A stretch of DNA of 64,000 bases from JAVBTR01 sp031556065 (lineage in GTDB: Bacteria; Bacillota; Clostridia; Christensenellales; Aristaeellaceae), in the NCBI GenBank assembly GCA_031556065.1, contig JAVBTR010000024.1, positions 59,040-123,039 of the forward strand. The letters are read 5' to 3'. A program made the translations under genes and the position numbers. The stretch's first letter is position 1. Every line of letters starts with the position of its first letter. Below, in pieces: positions 52,915 through 61,859 of the stretch. The notes under the pieces were generated by a model. It had not been told where the DNA came from, did no database searches, and saw only the letters and a program-made list of their open reading frames with translations.

Positions 52915-55900
52915 ATGCAAAAAATGAAAGAACAGGCTCTTCCCCGCGTTCTGGCTGCCGTGGCGTGTATTTGCGGCCTTGGCGCATTGGTGCTGTATTT
53001 AGTGGGAGGCACCAACAAGCTCTGCCCGGAGCTGTCCGTTCCCTGCATTGCGGCGCTGAGCGCGACTGTGCTGCTCGCTCTTGGCATGTGTATTGTCGGA
53101 GCGGTCAAAAGCAGGCTATCCGCTTTTTGGTGCTATGTACTGTTTGTTTTAGGGTTGGTGGGCTTTGGTGAGTACATCGTATCCCAGCTCAATTACATTG
53201 CCAATGTTATATACGGGGTGGATGGCAACGCTTTTACCCCGGTGATGCTCCTAACTGCGACAGCGTCTCTTTTAAGCTTTGTCTGCGCGCTGATCGCCGC
53301 AAACAAGTTAAGAAGGATCACACCCATTAAGTGGATGCGCCGCACCGCTCTGTTTGCAACGCTCTTGGCTATTATGCTTGTGGCGACCCAGGCCGTAGCG
53401 GCTTATGCCCCGGTGATCAATTCTACTTTGAACACCGCCACCAGCAAAATTACCGGGCTTAATCCGGATGCGGTCTATTACCCCTTTGAATATACCGATG
53501 CCAATGCCGCGCGGGAGTATATCAATGGCGTTTATCGTGAAGCGGAAGCCGAGGGCTTGGTGTTGCTTAAAAATGATGATGGCAAAGCGCCATTAACCGA
53601 AGGGGATACAGTAAGCCTTTTCGGCAGCGCCAGCGTGTATCTCAATTGCAGCACCCAGGGCACCCGCAACGTTCAGGACAAAACGGAATGTCCTACCCTT
53701 AAACAGGCCTTTGAAGCGGATGGCATCACGGTCAATACCGCCCTATGGGATTTTTACGATACAGGCCTTGGCAAGACCTACGGTGTCACCCGCACCAAGA
53801 TCAACGAAGTGCCTTGGAGCCGCTTCCCTGCTGATTTGACCGAAACCTTTCATGGGAATGCAGCCATTGTGGTGTTGACAAGGGAAAGCGGCGAGGGAGA
53901 GGATCAATTAGTGGGGGGCCTTTCCAATACGGCGGATGGCAGCTATCTTTCCATTTCAGATGAAGAGATGGAGCTGCTCCAAAACCTGACCCGCCTTAAA
54001 AACGAAGGAAAGTTCGATAAAGTGATCGTGCTTTTAAACTCCGCACTGACAATGCAGGTGGACTTCTTGTTCGATCCGGCGATCGATGTGGATACCTGTA
54101 TGTGGATCGGCAATACGGGATCCTCCGGTATTTTCGCCGTGGCGGATGCGCTGACTGGCAAGGTAAATCCCTCCGGGCGCTTATCCACCGCGTTTTTGAA
54201 GGATAACCTTTCCTCGCCTGCCATGGCCTCCTGGGCGCAAAACTTTGGCATGAGCATTACCCAACAGTTTGGAGGAGATATTTCTCAACTGGCTTCATCC
54301 CAATTCAACTACTATGCCTATGTGGAGGGCATCTACATCGGTTACCGCTACTATGAGACCCGCTATGAGGATGTTTTATCAGGCCGCGCTGGTGCCGGGG
54401 ATTTTGTGTATTCGGATAACGTGGCCTACCCCTTCGGCTTCGGTCTAAGCTACACTCGCTTTGATTATTCTGATTTCACCATACAAGAAAACGCGGATGG
54501 GAACTACGATGTGTCTGTTACCGTGACTAACACAGGGAACACCGAGGGTAAGCATGCTGTGCAGGTCTACCTGCAAAAGCCCTACACTGCCTATGATATC
54601 GAACACGGCGTGGAAAAAGCCTCGGTGGAATTGGCAGGGTTTGAAAAGACAGGCCTGCTGGCACCAGGCGCGTCAGAAACCGTAACAGTAAAAGTGGATA
54701 AAGCACTCTTCGCCTCCTATGACCGCAATAACGCGCAGACCTATATTCTGGATGAAGGCAGCTACTATCTTACCGTGGGTTCCGATGCCCACGAGGCGCT
54801 AAACAACATCATCGCGGCCAAGGATAGCGTCGCGGATTTCACGCAGGGTAATGCTGCGCTGGCTGCCGTTGCACTTGAACAGGCGGCACTGGATACCACT
54901 ACCTATGCTTATTCTGCTGAAACCGGCTATGAGATCTATAATCAGCTAGATTCTGCCGATATGAACCTCTACGATGGCGCGGGCAGCAACAGCGTTACTT
55001 ATGTGAGCCGCAGCAATTGGGAGGGCACGTTCCCGAAAAAACCGGTCAGCTTTGAGATTAACAAGTACCTGATCGAGGATCTTCAAAACATCACTGTAAG
55101 CGATTTTGCGAAAAAGAGCTATCGTACCGTTCGCGCCATGCCGGAAATCGGCAAAACAGGCGAACTGACGATATCTGCTCTGCGTGGAGAAGCTATAACG
55201 GATGAGCGCTGGGATAAGCTTATCGACCAGATCGGCTTCGATGAAATGAACACCCTTTTGACCACCGCCATTTGCAATACCAAGGGCATTTCCTCTGTGG
55301 CGAAGCCCGAAACCAAGGATTCCGACGGCCCTGCTTATGTGAAGGAGACCAACACGGCGCAAAACGGAATGGATACAGGTTGCCGCTTGCCCTGTGAAGG
55401 GATCATCGCTTCCACTTTTAATACCGAGCTTATTAGGCGTGTAGGCGTAGCCTTTGGCGTAGATGCACAGGTTTCTGGGGTAAACGGTATGTATGCCCCC
55501 GGCGCAAACATTCAGCGCACTCCCTTTGGCGGCCGTAACAGCGAATATTATTCTGAGGATCCAGTGCTTTCGGGCATTGCGGCCATGTATGAAATTCAAG
55601 GCATTCAATCCAAGGGTATTGTGACCTATGTGAAGCACTTTGCCTTTAACGAGCAAGACACCCACCGGGATGGAGCAGGGGTATGGTTCAACGAGCAGGC
55701 TGCGCGCGAGATCATGCTACGGCCATTTGAATACGCGCTTCGCCCTTCTATGGGTAATTCCCATGCAGTTATGTCTGCGTTCAACCGTATCGGCGCTGCT
55801 TGGTGCAGTGCTCATGCTGGGCTCATTACAGAAATTTTGCGTAACGAATGGGGCTTTGACGGCTATGTGATCACCGACTATGCGGGGGGCGGCTTGCAGT

Positions 55901-56205
55901 ACATGACCCCGCTGGATGGCATCATGGCCGGAACGGATTGCTGGCTATTAAACGGTGAAATGAGCTTTAGCCAGTATAAAGACGATGCGACCGTGGTTTC
56001 CGCTATGCGGGAGGCAACTAAGCGCATACTCTACACCACTGCCAATTACTCCGATATTATGAACGGTATGGATGAAAATACCCGGGTGGTGCAGGTGATC
56101 CCATACTGGCAGGCCATTATTTACGTAGTGGATGGGCTAATGACGCTGTTGACTGGCTTTGCCCTTGTAATGCTAATGATGAACAAACGGAAGGTGAAAA
56201 GATGA
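52915..56205 (+). CDS. Membrane-embedded GH3 glycosidase, reversed domain order
   Basis: The start at 52915 (MQKMKEQALPRV) is eight bases after GGAGG and gives 1097 residues. Five hydrophobic segments fill about 10-170 (for example VLLALGMCIVGAV and LLAIMLVATQAVAAYAP). Then come the GH3 C-type sandwich (EAEGLVLLKNDDGKAPLTEG), a fibronectin-like part (EGKHAVQVYLQKPY), and the GH3 barrel (GANIQRTPFGGRNSEYYSED, KHFAFNEQDTHR). The nucleophile is Asp988 in VITDYAGGG. One more membrane helix follows at the C-terminus (TLLTGFALVMLMM). The catalytic part should lie outside the cell. Four-base overlap joins it to the GH43 gene. Confidence 0.9.
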   Translation: MQKMKEQALPRVLAAVACICGLGALVLYLVGGTNKLCPELSVPCIAALSATVLLALGMCIVGAVKSRLSAFWCYVLFVLGLVGFGEYIVSQLNYIANVIYGVDGNAFTPVMLLTATASLLSFVCALIAANKLRRITPIKWMRRTALFATLLAIMLVATQAVAAYAPVINSTLNTATSKITGLNPDAVYYPFEYTDANAAREYINGVYREAEAEGLVLLKNDDGKAPLTEGDTVSLFGSASVYLNCSTQGTRNVQDKTECPTLKQAFEADGITVNTALWDFYDTGLGKTYGVTRTKINEVPWSRFPADLTETFHGNAAIVVLTRESGEGEDQLVGGLSNTADGSYLSISDEEMELLQNLTRLKNEGKFDKVIVLLNSALTMQVDFLFDPAIDVDTCMWIGNTGSSGIFAVADALTGKVNPSGRLSTAFLKDNLSSPAMASWAQNFGMSITQQFGGDISQLASSQFNYYAYVEGIYIGYRYYETRYEDVLSGRAGAGDFVYSDNVAYPFGFGLSYTRFDYSDFTIQENADGNYDVSVTVTNTGNTEGKHAVQVYLQKPYTAYDIEHGVEKASVELAGFEKTGLLAPGASETVTVKVDKALFASYDRNNAQTYILDEGSYYLTVGSDAHEALNNIIAAKDSVADFTQGNAALAAVALEQAALDTTTYAYSAETGYEIYNQLDSADMNLYDGAGSNSVTYVSRSNWEGTFPKKPVSFEINKYLIEDLQNITVSDFAKKSYRTVRAMPEIGKTGELTISALRGEAITDERWDKLIDQIGFDEMNTLLTTAICNTKGISSVAKPETKDSDGPAYVKETNTAQNGMDTGCRLPCEGIIASTFNTELIRRVGVAFGVDAQVSGVNGMYAPGANIQRTPFGGRNSEYYSEDPVLSGIAAMYEIQGIQSKGIVTYVKHFAFNEQDTHRDGAGVWFNEQAAREIMLRPFEYALRPSMGNSHAVMSAFNRIGAAWCSAHAGLITEILRNEWGFDGYVITDYAGGGLQYMTPLDGIMAGTDCWLLNGEMSFSQYKDDATVVSAMREATKRILYTTANYSDIMNGMDENTRVVQVIPYWQAIIYVVDGLMTLLTGFALVMLMMNKRKVKR

Positions 56206-57830
56206 TCGTCAATCCCATACTGCCCGGGTTCAATGCAGACCCTTGTATTTGCCGAAAGGGTGAAGATTATTTTCTGGCGGTCTCGTCTTTTGAGTGGTTT
56301 CCTGGCATTCCTGTATACCATTCTCGTGATCTGAAGCACTGGGAACTATATGCGCATGTATTGACGGATGAAGCGCAGGCGGATCTGCGCGGGCTGCCCA
56401 GCGCCAAGGGGATCTGGGCGCCTTGCCTGACCTATTGCGAGGAGGAAGAGCTTTTCTATGTGGTTTACGGCGTGATGCACTCCATGAACGCCCGGTTTTT
56501 CGATGTGGATAATTTCGTGGTAACAGCCAAGGATGTTCGCGGCCCATGGAGCGAGCCGGTATTCCTGCATTCTTCGGGATTTGATGCCTCCATGCTCCAT
56601 GATGAAGACGGGCGAAAATATGTGGTTGCATTGGATTGGGAAACACGGGACGGATACCAAAAACCGGGGGAGATTTGCATTGTGGAATACGATGCTAAAG
56701 CAAAGAAGATATTAGACACCCCCAAGCGCATCTGGCCAGGTGCAACCCGACGCGGCTGCTTGGAAGCCCCGCATCTGACCCGCCGAAACGATTGGTTTTA
56801 CTTGATGTGCGCAGAGGGTGGCACCGGGTACGGCCACTGTGTGACCATGGCCAGAAGCCGCTCCCCCTTCGGACCTTACGAGGCCGATCCGCAGGGGCCG
56901 ATCCTGACCTCCGAGCCTGAGGATTTTGATGGCAGCCTTGATACGGATCACTTAAAGCCGGAGCATTATAATCCTCATGTGCTTTTGCAAAAGGCAGGCC
57001 ACGGCAGCTATGTGAATACACAAAATGGTGAGGTCTATATGGTTTATCACTGTTCAAGACCCATGCTTCCGGAGCTACGCTGCGTTCTTGGGCGGGAAAC
57101 GGCTATACAGAAAATGGAATGGACTCAGGCGAACTGGTTGAGAACCGCTTCTGGCAGTATCCTTGCCTTGGAGGAGACTGAAGAAAGCAATCTGCCTGTC
57201 TGCATGCTTCCCGAAACACCTTGCTTTGACGATTTTGACAGTCCTGAACTAGGTCTATACTACTACGCCCCCCGTATTTGCGCTAAATCCTTTGCGGATA
57301 CGGTTTCTCGGCCGGGCTTTGTACGCATTCGAGGACAGGAATCCTTTTGCTCTCAAAACCGGGTGAGCCTTATTGCCAGAAAGCTGACCTCGGTAACCGC
57401 CTGTGTGACCACCAAGCTGGACTTTACACCCGAGGTCTACCAGCAAAGCGCAGGGTTGATGCTGTACTACGATAACATGAATTATCTCTATATTGCTAAG
57501 ACCTATTCGGATGCTTATAAAGCGACGGTGCTGTGCGTGATCCATGTGGAAAACGGTTTTAAATACGATTGCATTGGCGAAGGGGTTTTGGTGGGGGATG
57601 ATCCTATTTGGCTAAGGCTTCAAATACAGGAAAACCGCACTTGGGTTTCCTGGTGCAAGGATGGCGAAAACTTTGTGCGCATTGGCAGCGTATATGAAAC
57701 ATCGCGGTTTTCCGATGAGTACAGCTGTTTCGGGGAGTTCACAGGCGCATTTGTAGGCATTGGTTGTGAGGATCGCATGCTGCGTACAAAATATGCAGAC
57801 TTTGACTTTTTTGATTATCAGATTCAATAA
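56202..57830 (+). CDS. GH43 beta-xylosidase/arabinofuranosidase
   Basis: This 542-residue protein begins MIVNPILPGFNADPCICRKG. The five-bladed propeller has its three acidic residues: Asp13 (general base) in FNADP, Asp128 in SGFDASMLHD, and Glu188 (acid) in GCLEAPHL. A C-terminal beta-sandwich from about residue 340 is typical of the xylosidase subfamilies. There is no signal peptide, so it acts in the cytoplasm on imported xylo-oligosaccharides. It overlaps the GH3 gene by four bases. Confidence 0.93.
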   Translation: MIVNPILPGFNADPCICRKGEDYFLAVSSFEWFPGIPVYHSRDLKHWELYAHVLTDEAQADLRGLPSAKGIWAPCLTYCEEEELFYVVYGVMHSMNARFFDVDNFVVTAKDVRGPWSEPVFLHSSGFDASMLHDEDGRKYVVALDWETRDGYQKPGEICIVEYDAKAKKILDTPKRIWPGATRRGCLEAPHLTRRNDWFYLMCAEGGTGYGHCVTMARSRSPFGPYEADPQGPILTSEPEDFDGSLDTDHLKPEHYNPHVLLQKAGHGSYVNTQNGEVYMVYHCSRPMLPELRCVLGRETAIQKMEWTQANWLRTASGSILALEETEESNLPVCMLPETPCFDDFDSPELGLYYYAPRICAKSFADTVSRPGFVRIRGQESFCSQNRVSLIARKLTSVTACVTTKLDFTPEVYQQSAGLMLYYDNMNYLYIAKTYSDAYKATVLCVIHVENGFKYDCIGEGVLVGDDPIWLRLQIQENRTWVSWCKDGENFVRIGSVYETSRFSDEYSCFGEFTGAFVGIGCEDRMLRTKYADFDFFDYQIQ

Positions 57831-57853
57831 CGAATGAAGGGTGCGGACAGGAT

Positions 57854-59026
57854 ATGGACAAAATTAGAGGAACTAGCTTTGGCAACTGGCTTGTACTCGA
57901 AAAATGGATGAGCCCGCAACTGTTTGAAGGAACCCAGGCAAATGATGAAATTTGGCTTAACCGGGATCTGCCATATGAAGAGATGGCAAAGCGTTTAAAA
58001 CAGCACCGGGATACTTATATCACCAAAGCGGATTTTGACGCGGTTCGGGCCCACGGCCTTAACAAGGTGCGCATTCCTGTTCCCTACTTTATCTTCGGGG
58101 ATAAGCCGCCGCTCATCGGCTGCGTTGAATACCTGGATCAGGCCATGGATTGGGCGGAGGAATGTGGTTTGCAGGTACTAATCGACCTGCACACGGTTCC
58201 CGGCAGCCAAAATGGCTACGACAATGGTGGGCTTACTGGCGTATGCAATTGGTGCAAAAAGCCGGATGAAGTAGAGTTTGTTTTGACGGTGCTTGAAAGG
58301 CTGGCAGAGCGCTATAAGGATAGGGAAGGTCTTTTTGGCATCGAGGTGCTCAACGAGCCTATTAGCTGGCTGGTGTATCGCACCGCCCCCTCTACCGGGA
58401 AGGCCAGGGATAAAGAAGAGGCCAAGGGCTCCGGTTATGTGCCCATGACATTTTTGAAGACATTCTATAAGGATGCTTATCATAGGATACGCAAGCATCT
58501 GAAAGAGGATAAAGTCATTGTGTTCAGCGACGGTTTTCGCCTTGCCCAATGGAAGAATTTCTTCCAGAAAAACGGCATGAAGAACATCATTGTAGATATG
58601 CATAACTATCTTTATGCCATGGAGACCTTTGTGCCCTTCCCGGCGATGTGGATCTACAAATTGTTTATAGGTATGAGCCAAAGAGAGATCCGCCATGCGT
58701 CGAAATACAATCCCATTATGGTAGGAGAATGGTGCATTGAATGCCGCCGCCCGTACCATATGGCCCGGAAGCACGGAAAAACAGACGAGGAAATAAAAGC
58801 GATCCGAAAGAAGGAGTATCAGGCCATTGCGGCCCTGCAAATGAACGCCTGGGAGAACTCCGCCGGGTGGTTCTTTTGGAATTATCAAATGTATCGGGAT
58901 AAGTTCGCACCCATCAAGGGCGATGGGCAGAACGATACCCATGGCACCTCCATGGACGGCTGGGCACTGAACCGCTGCTGGGAGCACGGCTGGTGGCCGG
59001 ATATGAAGAAGGGGGAAGCAATATGA
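57854..59026 (+). CDS. GH5 glycosidase (exo-beta-glucanase-like)
   Basis: This 390-residue (beta/alpha)8 barrel has acid/base Glu168 in VLNEPISW and nucleophile Glu292 in IMVGEWCIE. The opening GTSFGNWLVLEKWMSPQLFEG recalls exo-1,3-beta-glucanases of the yeast Exg1 group. There is no signal peptide, so the substrate is probably an imported gluco-oligosaccharide. Its stop overlaps the sugar-transporter start (ATGA), which supports linked uptake and hydrolysis. Confidence 0.88.
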   Translation: MDKIRGTSFGNWLVLEKWMSPQLFEGTQANDEIWLNRDLPYEEMAKRLKQHRDTYITKADFDAVRAHGLNKVRIPVPYFIFGDKPPLIGCVEYLDQAMDWAEECGLQVLIDLHTVPGSQNGYDNGGLTGVCNWCKKPDEVEFVLTVLERLAERYKDREGLFGIEVLNEPISWLVYRTAPSTGKARDKEEAKGSGYVPMTFLKTFYKDAYHRIRKHLKEDKVIVFSDGFRLAQWKNFFQKNGMKNIIVDMHNYLYAMETFVPFPAMWIYKLFIGMSQREIRHASKYNPIMVGEWCIECRRPYHMARKHGKTDEEIKAIRKKEYQAIAALQMNAWENSAGWFFWNYQMYRDKFAPIKGDGQNDTHGTSMDGWALNRCWEHGWWPDMKKGEAI

Positions 59027-60501
59027 GTAAGAAACCTGATTTTTGGAGTGCTGGCTTGACCCGATCCGCCATCAAAACCGACAAAGTCGCCATGCCAGAA
59101 ATGCTGATCGGCTATTTTATTGGCCCGTTCGGGGCGCTTTTATCCTCTGGCATTTTTACCAGCATCCTGCAAAACTATTTTACCGATGTTTTAAAGCTGG
59201 ATCTGGCTTTCTTGACTACTTTGCAGTTGATCTCCACGGTTTTAATCGTGGCGGCGAACCTGATCGTTGGCCAATTGATCGAGCGGACAAAAACCTCCGC
59301 CGGCAAGGCACGGCCATGGATTCTTCTTTCCGCACTAACGGTCTCTATAGCCAGCGTGCTCATGTTCATTATGCCCTTTGAAGGCACAGCGCGCCTTGTA
59401 TGGATCGCCATTGCGTATAACCTGTTTTATGCGGTGGCATACCCCATTTACAACACAGCCAACGCCACCATGATCCCCCTTTCCACCAGGGATAGCCAGA
59501 AGCGCGGCGCATTAGCCTCCTTTACCAACGTGGCGGGTTTGGCGGTCATGGGTTGCGGAAGCATGGTCTTTCCCATGCTGGTATCCTTTGCGTTAAAGGA
59601 GGATCAGCACCTTTGGTTCATGGCTATGCTGGCCGTTGCGATTTTTTCGGTGCTGACCATTTATTTGCAGTTCCGTTTTACGAGAGAACGTGTGACTGAA
59701 GAGAAGATGGATGACGCGTCGCAGCAGGCGCAAGCCAGGGTATCTTTGGGTAAACAACTCAAAGCTGTCGCAAGCGAAAAATGGTGGTGGATCATTATCG
59801 GGTTTTATGTGCTATTCCAATGGAGCGGCGCATTCAAAAACGGTTCTATGACTTATTTTTGCAAGTGGGTTCTGGATAACACCTTTTTCGGCTCCGCAGA
59901 TGCATGGGGCGCTTCCCAATCCCTTTTGAGTATCCTGGGCGCGATCCCCATGGCCATTGCATCGGTCATTGTGGTGCCGCTGGCCAATAAATACTCTAAA
60001 CGTGTGATCACCCTGGTCGGCATGGTTATCGGGGTCGTGGGCGGTATCATCGCCGGGTTGGGACAGGGAAGCATCGTCCCCGTAGCCATTGGGGTGGCGC
60101 TTAAATGCTTAGGCTCCGCTCCTGCTTGCTACATGATCCTCGCTATGTTGGCGGATGTGATCGACCACATCGAATTTAAAAGCGGCATCCGTACCGATGG
60201 GTTGACCATGTCCATTTACTCATCCATCATGGTGGCAGGCTCGCCTATTTGCAATGCTATTTTCAGCGCTATGTTAAACGCCGCAGGCTATAACCAGGTA
60301 GCCGATGTCACCCTTGGCACCCTCGCCCAAACTGCCGCCGCGCAAAGCGCCATCAGCGTAACTTATATCTGGATCGAGACGGTTGCATATGCTTTGTGCG
60401 CCGGGCTCATCTGCATGTTTGCCGTAGAAAAGACATTACCCGAAGAGCAAAAGGTAATGGCACAACGCAAAGAAAATCAATCGATTAAAGTAAATCTATA
60501 G
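59023..60501 (+). CDS. GPH-family (MelB-like) glycoside:cation symporter
   Basis: This 492-residue membrane protein has about twelve segments. The start at 59023 (MSKKPDFW) follows GGGGGAAG and overlaps the GH5 stop. The family loop LIERTKTSAGKARPWILLSA is present, with further MFS features (GIRTDGLTMSIYS). It is taken to import the oligosaccharides cut by the GH43 and GH5 enzymes. It is the last gene of the locus before a terminator. Confidence 0.92.
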   Translation: MSKKPDFWSAGLTRSAIKTDKVAMPEMLIGYFIGPFGALLSSGIFTSILQNYFTDVLKLDLAFLTTLQLISTVLIVAANLIVGQLIERTKTSAGKARPWILLSALTVSIASVLMFIMPFEGTARLVWIAIAYNLFYAVAYPIYNTANATMIPLSTRDSQKRGALASFTNVAGLAVMGCGSMVFPMLVSFALKEDQHLWFMAMLAVAIFSVLTIYLQFRFTRERVTEEKMDDASQQAQARVSLGKQLKAVASEKWWWIIIGFYVLFQWSGAFKNGSMTYFCKWVLDNTFFGSADAWGASQSLLSILGAIPMAIASVIVVPLANKYSKRVITLVGMVIGVVGGIIAGLGQGSIVPVAIGVALKCLGSAPACYMILAMLADVIDHIEFKSGIRTDGLTMSIYSSIMVAGSPICNAIFSAMLNAAGYNQVADVTLGTLAQTAAAQSAISVTYIWIETVAYALCAGLICMFAVEKTLPEEQKVMAQRKENQSIKVNL

Positions 60502-60534
60502 GGCAAGAGGCCAAAGTTAATTGTACCCTAAAGC

Positions 60535-60567
60535 ACTGTCAAGCTGTTTAGGCTTGACAGTTTTTTT
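60535..60567 (+). terminator. Terminator of the GH3-GH43-GH5 operon
   Basis: ACTGTCAAGC and GCTTGACAGT pair perfectly around a seven-base loop and are followed by seven T. The rest of the 267-bp gap shows no other feature. Confidence 0.9.
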
Positions 60568-60768
60568 GTGCAACCACTCTTCCTTTGGAAGATGTTTTCT
60601 GCAAAAAGAAGAGGACGGCAATTAAAGGACTGAGGTTTGGGGTTATGCTGATCGAAGCTTAAGATAAAACGGAGCACTGGCTCTGTCGAGATACCTTATC
60701 AGCCCCGCGCACCGCCATTATCTTGGTTCATTTCACTATTTACGAAGAGATGAATCAGGAGGATGTGT

Positions 60769-61194
60769 ATGGTTATTATCAACTTGCGGGAGTTATATCC
60801 CTTTTACCACGAAGACTGTTTGATTGAGGTGCCCGACGAAGTGGCGCAAGAAATGCGACAGTTTAAGCGCCAGGAGGCGTCTTATCAGCGCAAGCGCTAT
60901 CGTCATAAGGCTTACTTCTCCTTAGATCGGAACGATGGGATTGAGTATAGCAGTGTCTTTAACGCCTTGACACTGGAAGAACTTTATGAGCAAAGGTTAG
61001 CCTGGGAACAGCTTTATGCGGCCATCACCAAGCTATCGAATAGGCAGGGTAAGAGGATTTATGCTCATTACTTTCTGGGAATGAGTATAGCTGCCATAGC
61101 TCGCGAGGAAAGAGTGACTTGCTATGCTGTAAGCCTCAGTATCCAGCGTGGTCTTAAGCATATGAGGCGTCTTTTAATAGAATATTTTTCATAG
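60769..61194 (+). CDS. Sigma-70 region 4-like mobile-element protein
   Basis: This 141-residue protein is homologous to the one at 22489-22959 (shared INLRELY, EVPDEVAQEM and RHKAYFSLDRNDGIEY). The C-terminal helix-turn-helix reads LGMSIAAIAREERVTCYAVS. The Met at 60769 is chosen because GGAGG directly abuts the upstream ATG. It probably regulates genes of the element that carries the recombinase at 61860. Confidence 0.82.
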   Translation: MVIINLRELYPFYHEDCLIEVPDEVAQEMRQFKRQEASYQRKRYRHKAYFSLDRNDGIEYSSVFNALTLEELYEQRLAWEQLYAAITKLSNRQGKRIYAHYFLGMSIAAIAREERVTCYAVSLSIQRGLKHMRRLLIEYFS

Positions 61195-61289
61195 GGGCTA
61201 TAAAATAGGTGCTTTTAAGTCACGAATAGTGAGAGGATATCATTTCCTCTTTCAAAACGAGACAACTTGAACCTTAACAATTGAATATA

Positions 61290-61590
61290 CGGCGTTACAG
61301 GTACATTCATCCGCATGGTGGGAGCGGCATACAGGGCGGCGCGAAGACGGCATTGCCAGAGCGACCAACGCATCCTGTTGACCTTTCTGTGGCAAGCAAG
61401 GCGCGATGATCCCATGCGGAAATAATGAGACTTCTACTACGGCCCCCCACAGACTAGAGGGGGAGTCCCTGCGGTATTCGTAAGCCTAAGCGGGCAGCGG
61501 TACAGTGGGGCTATGTGCGGCAAAGCTAACTGCAGCCTGTAACACCGCCCAAGTGACCCAATACTGATGATAAGAAAGGTGCTGGTGATA
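61290..61590 (+). ncRNA. GC-rich structured non-coding stretch (candidate RNA)
   Basis: Between the sigma-like and TnpW-like genes, about 400 bp contain no supported frame. The stretch is GC-rich and has several possible stems, for example CCCCC (61444-61448) with GGGGG (61459-61463), and CTGC with GCAG across 61470-61497. It could be a regulatory RNA, an attachment or transfer site, or a decayed gene. The boundaries are arbitrary. Confidence 0.25.
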
Positions 61591-61596
61591 TGAGCT

Positions 61597-61818
61597 ATGA
61601 TTGAAAATGAAGCTGCAAATATTTGCATGTCGAACCCCATTATCTTTCCGAGAAAAAAGACATACCAGTTTCGTGCTGTGACCTATGAAGTCACGGCGCA
61701 TTTCAGTTCAGAGGCGGAATCCTTAAAAGCCAAGGTAGCGCAGCTGCTTGTTTCCGATTTGAAGAAAGATCATCCAATCCACACAATTGCAGGCCATCAT
61801 AGAGACGTTGTAAAATGA
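61597..61818 (+). CDS. TnpW-like small transposon protein
   Basis: This 73-residue protein contains KKTYQFRAVTYEVTAHFSSE followed by a helix (ESLKAKVAQLLVSDL). That arrangement resembles the short TnpW proteins found beside large serine recombinases. It could also start at the second Met (61627). It ends 41 bp before the recombinase gene. Function is unknown. Confidence 0.65.
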   Translation: MIENEAANICMSNPIIFPRKKTYQFRAVTYEVTAHFSSEAESLKAKVAQLLVSDLKKDHPIHTIAGHHRDVVK

Positions 61819-61859
61819 CGCTGTAACATTGCTTATTGGCTGTCAAGAAAGGAGGAAGT

